35,823 bases of DNA from Candidatus Jordarchaeum sp. LHC_1308 (GTDB lineage: Archaea; Asgardarchaeota; Jordiarchaeia; Jordiarchaeales; Freyrarchaeaceae), in the NCBI GenBank assembly GCA_019057675.1, contig JAHLWX010000010.1, positions 1 to 35,823 on the forward strand, read 5' to 3'. The notes below the pieces were generated by a model, which worked only from the letters and a program-made list of their open reading frames with translations, was not told where the DNA came from and made no database searches. Numbering within the stretch: the first letter of the stretch is position 1; every line of letters begins with the position of its first letter. The translations under genes and the position numbers were made by a program. Below, piece after piece: positions 27,641-35,623 of this stretch.

Positions 27641-30052
27641 CTACCAGAATATTAACAATAGGAACATGAAGACCAAGACGCCGAGCAACAAGTACATTAT
27701 ATTCATGTACGCTATGCCCGTCTGCGTCTTCCTGAACGAATCGGATATTTTAACTGTGACTGTAGCCGCTACGTAGTTAAAGCGGTCAAGTCCTCTCTCG
27801 ATATAGTTGTACATTGCTGATGCGAGCTTCAGGAATCCGTCGACGAAAACCAAGTAGTATATTTGGTTGATGTACCAGCGGTTCCATAGGAACTTCCATA
27901 TAGCGGCGCCAACCCGGCTACTAGTGACTCTAGACGGGTCTCCACGCCTTGATATATAATAACGCCAAGCTGGGACGAAGCCAACGATGAATAACCCGAG
28001 GGATACCGCTATGCTTGTCCACGCGCTAGCGAGCTCTGAGAGCCAGCCACTATATGTGGTCAAGTGTAGGTACTCGTAGGCTTCGAGGAGCATTATCTGT
28101 TCATGGGTTAGAATGTGGTTGATGACGAAGTGCGGGTACTCGGAGAACGAGAGTCCTCCCAAGAGGACTGGGTGAATGTACTCTGCCTCGAGTAGGTGGA
28201 CTCCTAACGGTCCGAGGAAGAATTGCCTGAAGAGGGGTTCAATCCATCCTGCCACCAAAGTCGCTGTTGCGAGTAGTACGAGGGGCACCCACATGACTGG
28301 TGGCGCCTCCTTTATTGAGCCATGTTCCTCCTCGATTTTCTTGACGTGTCTACTTGGTTCCCCGTGGAAGACTAGGCCTATCATTCTGAACGTGTAGAAG
28401 GTTGTTATCGCCACAATTATTGCTGCTAGGACATACATCGCAAGCTGGTTCGCTTTGAGTGTAGCTCCGAATATTGCTTCCTTGCTGAAGAAGCCGGCGA
28501 AGCCGGGGAAACCTGCAAGTGAAAGGCCACCTACGACCATGCATGTATATGTTATAGGCATCTTTTGTTTGAGGCCGCCCATCTCAAACATGTCCTTGGT
28601 TTCGACGGCGTGAAGCACTGCTCCGGCGCAGAGGAATAGGAGCGCCTTGAAGATTGCGTGAGCCATTAGGTGGAACGTCCCGGCGGCGAAGCCTGCAACG
28701 GACATCTCAGATGTGCCCACGACGCCCAAGGCGAGCATCATGTAACCGATCTGGCTGATAGTGGAGTACGCGAGAACTTTTTTGAGCTCTCTTGAAACTA
28801 CACCCATAGTGGCCGCTAGGAAGGCTGTGAAGACGCCTATGGATGCCACGGTATTGAAGAAGGTGCTTAAGCCGTACTGTGTGGCTGTGTATAGGAAGAT
28901 CCACTGCCCGGAGGTTAGCATGAGCGTTGAAGCGTACTTGGCTGGTTCAATGGCTGCTTCCAGCAGTAATTGCTGGGAGCCGTAGAAGATGGGGAGCATG
29001 CGTGCCACAAGATACACGCCTGCCTTAACCATCGTGGCGGCGTGTATGAGTGCTGAAACCGTCGTTGGCCCTGCCATTGCTTCAGGCAACCATTCGTGCA
29101 ACGGGAACTGTGCCGACTTGGCTACTGGCCCACCGAAAAGCAGGAGGGCTACTGTTGGCAACAAGCCTCTAACCGCTAGGTCTGTAACCCAGCCAATGTT
29201 GCCTGTCGCGAAGTTTATGGCCGCGTTCTGCTGCAATTGCATGAGGTTGAATGTTCCAGAGAAGAAGAATATTACTGCTATCGCTATGAACAAGGCAACA
29301 TCTCCTATTTTCGTCATTATGAATGCTTTCATGCCGCAGAGCGCGTTGTACTCGCCTTCGGTTAGCCTGTACTCGGGGGTGTCTTTCGGCACTGTGCATG
29401 GTTCCTCTTTTTTGTGCCAGAATCCTATCAGAGCCCAGCTGCACAGACCGACGATCTCCCATCCTATGAAGAGCTGTAGGAGGTTGTCGGTTATCACGAG
29501 CATCGTCATGCCGCCTATGAAGAAGTTCATGAAGAACCAGTATCGTGTGAGGTCGGGGTCTCCGTGCATGTATCCCAGTGAGAAGACCATTATGAGGAAA
29601 CCTATGCACGTTACAACGCAGGACATGAAGACGCTTAATGGGTCGACTAGGACGCCTGCATAAATGCCTTGAGGGATCATGAAGGCGTACGGCGCCTGCC
29701 AGAACTCTATCGGGGGAGGAACAGGGAGCCAAGGTATCCAGAGCACCTTTGCGTCGTATGGTAGAAGCGAGAGCCACCGTAAAGTTATGGGTATGCTTAC
29801 GCCTTGAATGGTTACTGTCTGAGTTATGTCCCAAGGTATGGGGCTTTCTCCTATCAATATTTCAGGTTGCGGAAGCATTGTAAAACCGCTCAATACGTCC
29901 GGTATCATCGAGACGGCGAAAACTGCTGCCGCTGCTGGGAAAAGGACTGCAAGTATGTCTCTAACTTTGGAGTGTATCTTCGCGAGAAGAGGTATTAGAA
30001 CCGCGCCAACCATGGGTATTACCCAACATAACCAAGCCGCGTTAGAAAGCAT
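27641..30052 (-). CDS. NuoL-like proton-translocating subunit with long C-terminal extension
   Basis: FIGWEIVGLCSWALIGFWHKKE, KSAQFPLHEWLPEAMAGPTTVSALIHAATMVKAGVYLVAR, LKKVLAYSTISQIGYMMLALG. Confidence 0.93.
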   Translation of the reverse strand: MLSNAAWLCWVIPMVGAVLIPLLAKIHSKVRDILAVLFPAAAAVFAVSMIPDVLSGFTMLPQPEILIGESPIPWDITQTVTIQGVSIPITLRWLSLLPYDAKVLWIPWLPVPPPIEFWQAPYAFMIPQGIYAGVLVDPLSVFMSCVVTCIGFLIMVFSLGYMHGDPDLTRYWFFMNFFIGGMTMLVITDNLLQLFIGWEIVGLCSWALIGFWHKKEEPCTVPKDTPEYRLTEGEYNALCGMKAFIMTKIGDVALFIAIAVIFFFSGTFNLMQLQQNAAINFATGNIGWVTDLAVRGLLPTVALLLFGGPVAKSAQFPLHEWLPEAMAGPTTVSALIHAATMVKAGVYLVARMLPIFYGSQQLLLEAAIEPAKYASTLMLTSGQWIFLYTATQYGLSTFFNTVASIGVFTAFLAATMGVVSRELKKVLAYSTISQIGYMMLALGVVGTSEMSVAGFAAGTFHLMAHAIFKALLFLCAGAVLHAVETKDMFEMGGLKQKMPITYTCMVVGGLSLAGFPGFAGFFSKEAIFGATLKANQLAMYVLAAIIVAITTFYTFRMIGLVFHGEPSRHVKKIEEEHGSIKEAPPVMWVPLVLLATATLVAGWIEPLFRQFFLGPLGVHLLEAEYIHPVLLGGLSFSEYPHFVINHILTHEQIMLLEAYEYLHLTTYSGWLSELASAWTSIAVSLGLFIVGFVPAWRYYISRRGDPSRVTSSRVGAAIWKFLWNRWYINQIYYLVFVDGFLKLASAMYNYIERGLDRFNYVAATVTVKISDSFRKTQTGIAYMNIMYLLLGVLVFMFLLLIFW

Positions 30053-30076
30053 TTTTCACACCCTCCATTTCATCAT

Positions 30077-30511
30077 TTACCATTTTAGTCTCCTCATTTT
30101 TTGGACGTCTAACGTTCCATAGTGCCTGTAGAGAGCGACAACGAATGCTAATGCCACAGCGGTCACGCAGCCCGCCAGCACTATCGAAGTCATAACCATG
30201 GAGTGCGCAAGAGGATCGACAAATAGCGGATTGTACTGAATGGTGCCAATGATAAGGCCGCCGTATAGAGTTAGAGTTGTGGGATCAGTGAAGCCAGCGG
30301 TGTATAGAAGGACGTAAAAACCTTGCATCCACTGTATGATCCATCTGTATGCTGACAGCGCTATGAGGTTGAGGTGTGCTGCGTTGACGAGTATCTCTAT
30401 TCCGATCACAATCTTGATCAGATTCCTCTTTGTCGCAACAGTATAGAGGCCTATTCCATATAATAGGGCTGCAACACCAAGGTATAAGCCCGGAGAGATG
30501 GGTATAGCCAT
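30077..30511 (-). CDS. NuoK-like subunit
   Basis: Three-TM protein with RNLIKIVIGIEILVNAAHLNLIA (conserved membrane Glu and NuoK motif). Confidence 0.9.
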   Translation of the reverse strand: MAIPISPGLYLGVAALLYGIGLYTVATKRNLIKIVIGIEILVNAAHLNLIALSAYRWIIQWMQGFYVLLYTAGFTDPTTLTLYGGLIIGTIQYNPLFVDPLAHSMVMTSIVLAGCVTAVALAFVVALYRHYGTLDVQKMRRLKW

Positions 30512-30517
30512 CTTCTT

Positions 30518-30835
30518 TCACCCCTTCTGTTCCTTTTCCACTCTAAACAGTATGGCTGCACCTATCGCTGCTGCAACTATTGCTACGCCCTGGAACATTG
30601 TGTCAATGAGCCTCATCGACCACATGTAGACGCCTTCGTAGAACCCTATCTGGACCGCCGGAATCTCCGTTACGCTTACGTTTGGCATGAGTAAATCCAC
30701 GGTGTAAGCAAATACCTGGTATGAGAACGGGGTAAGCCACAGGGTTTTGACTAGAAACAGTGTAACCGCACCAGCCAAGACTATGCCTGAAAGTATCCTA
30801 GCAATTTTTAAAGCAAGTTTTCGCCTCTCACTCAA
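30518..30835 (-). CDS. NuoJ-like C-terminal part (separate small membrane protein)
   Basis: 105 aa membrane ORF between NuoJ-N-like and NuoK; 4-nt overlap with the upstream ORF. Confidence 0.65.
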   Translation of the reverse strand: MSERRKLALKIARILSGIVLAGAVTLFLVKTLWLTPFSYQVFAYTVDLLMPNVSVTEIPAVQIGFYEGVYMWSMRLIDTMFQGVAIVAAAIGAAILFRVEKEQKG

Positions 30836-31092
30836 TCCTCCTCACGCTCCACAGGTTCTTGGGCGACATTAATTGTTACTAGAAGAAGAACCGCTATGGC
30901 GCCTGCGAAAATCGCTAGTTGGAGCACTGCAACCCAAGGAGCGAAGAGCAAGTAGAAGAGGATCCCTAGTACTATGCACATGCCAGCAAATGAGACCACA
31001 GCATAGTCAAGGCGCTTAACCTCAACGGCAATCACTGCCAACACGGTGGCAAGGACTAAAAGCAAGCCGTGAAGAATAGTGGGATCCAACAT
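30832..31092 (-). CDS. NuoJ-like N-terminal part
   Basis: 86 aa; LDYAVVSFAGMCIVLGILFYLLFAPWVAVLQLAIFAGAIAVLLLVTINV fits NuoJ TM1-3. Confidence 0.7.
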   Translation of the reverse strand: MLDPTILHGLLLVLATVLAVIAVEVKRLDYAVVSFAGMCIVLGILFYLLFAPWVAVLQLAIFAGAIAVLLLVTINVAQEPVEREED

Positions 31093-31369
31093 TTGAAGTC
31101 GCCTCTCCTTTTAGAGATTTTTATTCGCAGTAACGGAAGAAGTTTGGAATACTCTCAATATTTAACTTTAACGTTTTTCAAGAACCTCCTCTACAAGGGG
31201 GAAGAGGTTGGTTTAAGGTTACTTGATGAAAATGCACGTTGGAGGGAGACCCATTAAAAGATAGATCATGGCGAAAAAGAGCAACGACACTTCTCCTAGA
31301 TTTAAAAGGGAAGATTTAAAGAGGAATAAAGTTAAATAGGTTTCTTTTTTTATTGGTAGTCTTGGCAGT

Positions 31370-31505
31370 GGGCCCCTAGCTCAGCCTGGTAGAGTCTGCG
31401 GCGCCATGAGCACCCGGTTCGCACCCGGGAGGCCGCGGGTGCCCCCTTAAGGGGCCGCGAATTCAAAACCCAAAACGGGTTGAGTAAATCCCGCGGGGTC
31501 CACCA
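31370..31505 (+). tRNA. tRNA-Ala(CGC) interrupted by three short introns
   Basis: Mature: GGGCCCC UA GCUC AGCCUGGUA GAGC A CCCGG UUCGCAC CCGGG AGGCC GCGGG UUCAAAU CCCGC GGGGUCC A CCA (77 nt). All stems pair; G3:U70 is the Ala identity pair. Introns approx 31395-31410, 31441-31462, 31465-31485. Confidence 0.9.
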
Positions 31506-31928
31506 TTATTCATGTTTTCTTGTAAGAGTACGTTAAGTTTTCCTTCTAAGTGGGATTCCTAGATTTTGCCTCTCCGTTTTTACGGATAATACACTTAATA
31601 TATCCTAGGCGGATGGCATAATTGGCATTAACGTGTCGTTCTTGCAGTTGGTGGTGGAGGACATTGAACTCGTTAGCTGATATTAGAAGACAAAAACATG
31701 TGAATCATGACGAGCCTTTCCTTCGTTTAGCCACGCTACTGATGGTAGTTGCTTGTTAAGCGCCTGCATCCTCCTCTTTGGGAAAATGTTTTTTAATCTT
31801 CTGATTTCTGTTGGCTGGGAAATTTGTTGTTGACTTGGTTGATTAAGAGGCATGGTCTCCTAGATGGGTCCTGAAATACAATTGTAGGGGTTTTCGGAAG
31901 GTGCCCTTGCTGGCTGGATGATGGTGAG

Positions 31929-33854
31929 GTGGGGATAGTGTACGGTTATGCTGGTAAGATCCTTATGGTTGACCTTTCAAAAGGAAAGGTCAAGAGTGTT
32001 AGGTTGAGCGAGACGCTCATCGAGTTTTTCCTCGGCGGATTAGGGGGAAACTTAAAGCTTGTATCGGAACTTACCGAGCGTTGGGTTAACCCATATTCTC
32101 CTGATGCTTCCTTAGTTTTTGGTGTTGGCCCGCTTGTTGGTACTATGGCGCCTGGAGCGGCAAAGGTTTCAGCAGTCTGTAAGTTCCCGTTAACGGAGAC
32201 TTATGGCTTTGCCTCTGGAGGTATCTTGTTCGGGCTAATGATGAAGGCGGCAGGCTACGATCACATTGTGGTTAAAGGGCGCGCTAGGAAGCCAGTATAC
32301 TTGGGCATTTTTGATGATGGCGTGGAGATTTTGGATGCAGGGGATCTCTGGGGACGGGATGTTTATGATGTCACAGGTGAGCTGCAGGGGCAGCATGGGC
32401 CATGTGGAGTCTTGACTATTGGAAGTGCTGGAGAAAAACTGGTTAGGTTTTCCGTTGCCGTAATGGATTCATGTTCAAGTCTTGGAAGGGGAGGGATGGG
32501 GGCTGTTATGGGATCCAAGAACTTGAAAGCAATTGTCGTTAGGGGAGAGAAAGGAGTGGAGGTGGCTGATGAGAAAACTTTTTCCAAGACAGCGGCAGCC
32601 ATTATTGAGGAGATATGCGGTAAGTCTCATTATGAAACATGGGTCAAATTCGGCTCGATGGCCTGTTGGGAGTTTAGAACAGGACTGATAAAGGCATGGC
32701 CGTGTGATGGCTGGAGGGGGCTTATGCCGGGAAAGGAAGCTGAGGCGTTGTTTGGGCCAAGAGTTTTCGTTGAAAAAGTTAAAGAGAAAACACTATCTTG
32801 TCCTTCATGTCCTGTCGGAGACAGACTCATCGCGAGATTTACCGGGGTAGAGGAAGGAAAGGTGTGCATGTCTCAGTTCTTCGGGCCTGCCTATGCTTTC
32901 GGGGTGCGTTGCAAGGTTGGTGACGGCGGGAGAATCGCCTACTGCTACTACCTAGCTAACAAGTATGGGATAGATTACACTACTTTGGCTTCCACCGTGG
33001 AGCTGGTCAGAGCTCTGAAAAAAAGAGGATACGTGAAGGATAAGTTTGGTGATGATGGCTTCGAGGAGACAGTAAATTTGATCCGCGCGATTTCCCTGAG
33101 GGAGGGGCTGGGCGGTATTTTGGCTGAGGGGCCTTTAAGGGCGGCGGAGAAGTTTGGTGGAGGCCTCCTCGAAGATGTAGTTAGCATTAAGGGCATGGAT
33201 CCTCCGCTTGACGGACGATTTAACTTTGGCACCGAGGCGTTCGAAGTAGTAGTTAACCCTATGGGAGGACACTATATCTCAGGATTTTCCTTAACATTCA
33301 TGGTTGGTGCCAGCGTTAACAAGCTAAAAAAGTTCTGCCGTCAAATAGGCGTTCCTGATGATGCAATCAGAAAGATATTCACACCTTACTTTAACGTTGC
33401 AAAGATGACGCGTTACGTTGAAGACTGGTACGCGCTTCTTTCATCGCTTGGCATCTGTTGTCGTCAACCAGTAGCTCAAGGGTATTCTGTGCCAGTCTTG
33501 GCTGAGCTTTACGCTTCAGCTACGGGAATAAAGATGCCGCCAAAGAAGCTCTTGAGGACAGGGGAGCGTGTTTGGAATCTTCTAAAATTACTTAACGCGC
33601 GAGAGGGATTTTCTAGGAAAGATGATGTTTTCCCCGAGCTATGGCTGAAGGAGCCGCTTAGTGGGGGCAAAATCACGATGACGCTCATGGATTATTATAG
33701 GAGTAGGAAAATAGGAGTTAATGAAGCCGAGAAACTCCTTGACGACTATTATGCGGAGCGAGGCTGGGATCTCGAGAGCGGGGTGCCAACTGAGAGCAAG
33801 CTTACTGAGCTGGAGCTGACGTCAACGGCTAGGAAAATGAGAGTCATAGAGTAG
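31929..33854 (+). CDS. Aldehyde:ferredoxin oxidoreductase family (tungstopterin), divergent
   Basis: YAGKILMVDLSKGKV, SSLGRGGMGAVMGSKNLKAIVVRG, CPSCPVGD, KYGIDYTTLAS, SLGICC. Confidence 0.93.
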   Translation: MGIVYGYAGKILMVDLSKGKVKSVRLSETLIEFFLGGLGGNLKLVSELTERWVNPYSPDASLVFGVGPLVGTMAPGAAKVSAVCKFPLTETYGFASGGILFGLMMKAAGYDHIVVKGRARKPVYLGIFDDGVEILDAGDLWGRDVYDVTGELQGQHGPCGVLTIGSAGEKLVRFSVAVMDSCSSLGRGGMGAVMGSKNLKAIVVRGEKGVEVADEKTFSKTAAAIIEEICGKSHYETWVKFGSMACWEFRTGLIKAWPCDGWRGLMPGKEAEALFGPRVFVEKVKEKTLSCPSCPVGDRLIARFTGVEEGKVCMSQFFGPAYAFGVRCKVGDGGRIAYCYYLANKYGIDYTTLASTVELVRALKKRGYVKDKFGDDGFEETVNLIRAISLREGLGGILAEGPLRAAEKFGGGLLEDVVSIKGMDPPLDGRFNFGTEAFEVVVNPMGGHYISGFSLTFMVGASVNKLKKFCRQIGVPDDAIRKIFTPYFNVAKMTRYVEDWYALLSSLGICCRQPVAQGYSVPVLAELYASATGIKMPPKKLLRTGERVWNLLKLLNAREGFSRKDDVFPELWLKEPLSGGKITMTLMDYYRSRKIGVNEAEKLLDDYYAERGWDLESGVPTESKLTELELTSTARKMRVIE

Positions 33855-33867
33855 GAGGAGGGTAGAT

Positions 33868-34251
33868 GTGTGGTTTGAAGGGGAAGGACGGATGATGGTT
33901 TGGTGTAGTCTAGTAAAATTGGGAGGTGGATTGGTTTTCTGCTTAGGCGGTGGGGATGAACCCCACATTGGGGCGGTCTCCGTGGCAATTCCTTATAGGC
34001 GGAAGGATGGAGAATGGTCCGTCTCAACTTCGACTATAACGCTTCCATCTCATAGGGACGACGTAATTACGCGGATAATTGTGGAAAAAGTTGCTAAGGC
34101 GACTGGCAAAGTCGTTGTGGCAGTTGGGGGCGTACACTTAGAGAACGCCACGAAAAACGAGATAGATGAAGTTGTCATGAACATGGAGAAACTTGCCGAG
34201 AGAATTGCAAACGAGCTAAGGACAGGTATAACTGCCGATGCGGTCAAGTAG
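33868..34251 (+). CDS. LpdD-like (prenylated-FMN chaperone-like) protein
   Basis: GGGDEPHIGAVSVAIP...STSTITLPSHRDDVITRIIVEKVAKATGKVVVAVGGVHLENATKNEIDEV matches my recollection of the LpdD-like signature. Confidence 0.6.
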   Translation: MWFEGEGRMMVWCSLVKLGGGLVFCLGGGDEPHIGAVSVAIPYRRKDGEWSVSTSTITLPSHRDDVITRIIVEKVAKATGKVVVAVGGVHLENATKNEIDEVVMNMEKLAERIANELRTGITADAVK

Positions 34252-35208
34252 AGATGTCACAAGGCGCTTAAGAGATTGAGGAGGAGCACCGCCACGCTCG
34301 ATTCTATCGTAATATTCTATTTTCGAGTCCACTATGCGTGATATTACAGCAGCCACGGAGAGGGGAAGAGCGAGGAGGCTATATCCACCCTCAAGTATGA
34401 ATGAGACTCGCCCCTTACAGAATTCATCGGCAACTGAGAGAACGTGTCCAGTGATTTCTGCATGGTCTAATGCTTGGAGGAAAAGGTTTCCGATGGGGTC
34501 AGCGTAGTGTGTGTCCAAGCCAAGTGACACAACTATGAAGTCAGGTCTGAACCATTCCGCTACGCCATGGAAAACTCTTTCGAAAACCCATAGGTAAGGT
34601 TTTCCCCGAATCCCTAAAGGCAGTGGGACATTGACCGTGTAGCCCTCCCCTTCCCCATATCCATTCTCGTCCAGCCAACCGGCGCCCGCAACCTCTTGGT
34701 CATACTCATGGAATGAAAGAACTAGAACTGACGGATCCGAGTAGAATATCTGAGCAGTTCCATCACCTGGATGACTATCAACATCTAAAATCAATACTTT
34801 TCTAATCCCCCTGCGTTGAAGGCGCTTCACGGCTACAGCCACGTTGTTGAAAAAGCAAAGTCCCGAAGTGTGACCTTGCCCAGCGTGGTGTCCCGGAGGA
34901 CGAATCAACGCTAGTGAACGGCGGCATCTTCCCTCCATAATTGCTTCAACTGCCTCTATGGCGCCCCCCGCAGCTAGACAAGCAAGCCTGAACGTGTCCT
35001 TAGACGTGAAGCTGGACGAACCCGCTTCGCCTCTCTCAAACCTAGAAAGCTCCCTCACCAAGTCATAAAGGTATGGGCTATGCGCGCTTAATATGTCCTC
35101 CTTTGACGCTTGACGCGGGGAAACAACATCCAAGAACTCTAAAAGTCCATACTCCCTTAACTTGTACATCGTCAACGACACTCTTTCAGGACGCTCAAAA
35201 CTCTCCAT
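34216..35208 (-). CDS. Histone deacetylase/AcuC/acetylpolyamine amidohydrolase family
   Basis: LIRPPGHHAG, GLCFFNNVAVA, ILDVDSHPGDGTAQIFY, SLGLDTHYADP, ILEGGY. Confidence 0.93.
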   Translation of the reverse strand: MESFERPERVSLTMYKLREYGLLEFLDVVSPRQASKEDILSAHSPYLYDLVRELSRFERGEAGSSSFTSKDTFRLACLAAGGAIEAVEAIMEGRCRRSLALIRPPGHHAGQGHTSGLCFFNNVAVAVKRLQRRGIRKVLILDVDSHPGDGTAQIFYSDPSVLVLSFHEYDQEVAGAGWLDENGYGEGEGYTVNVPLPLGIRGKPYLWVFERVFHGVAEWFRPDFIVVSLGLDTHYADPIGNLFLQALDHAEITGHVLSVADEFCKGRVSFILEGGYSLLALPLSVAAVISRIVDSKIEYYDRIERGGAPPQSLKRLVTSLLDRIGSYTCP

Positions 35209-35379
35209 CCAAGGCTTAAGGAAAAACGAAACATGAAGAGAACCATATGATTCATGATAAACAAGTATAAGTGACGTGAAAACCGCCCCCTCATAGCTTT
35301 GAGAAATGCGGATGCATTCATTGCTTAGATCAACTTAAATAAGGCCTCAAAAAGAAATTTGCGTAATAAAAGAGGATAA

Positions 35380-35553
35380 CGGGCCCCGCGGGATCTGCCC
35401 TGGGAAACCCATTTGAACCCTTAGCCGGGAGGAGAAGCGTTCCACCCTGCGACCACCAGCTCTCCGCGTCTGAAGACGCCGCAGGCGTACGCCGCTGACA
35501 TATTATTGTTGGCGCCCTGTTAGGCTTTTGGATCCTAGCTGGGCGAGGGGCCC
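35380..35553 (-). tRNA. tRNA-Arg(GCG) interrupted by five short introns
   Basis: Minus strand mature: GGGCCCC UC GCCC AGCUAGGAUA GGGC G CCAGC CUGCGGA GCUGG UGGUC GCGGG UUCAAAU CCCGC GGGGCCC G (75 nt), all stems fully Watson-Crick. Introns 35519-35531, 35487-35509, 35462-35478, 35421-35448, 35393-35410. Confidence 0.88.
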
Positions 35554-35623
35554 ATTTTTAAAAACGGGAGGCAAACGTATTAAACCTTTTCTTTGGCAGC
35601 GCGTACTCGGAGTTGATGGCCTT

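Noticed and set aside
31069-31257. Plus-strand 62-aa ORF upstream of tRNA-Ala
   Set aside because: Overlaps the nuoJ-like start and promoter region on the opposite strand; no motif support.
31510-31925. Non-coding or decayed region between tRNA-Ala and the AOR gene
   Set aside because: Short protein-like fragments visible but no consistent frame or recognisable motif; could be a promoter/spacer region.
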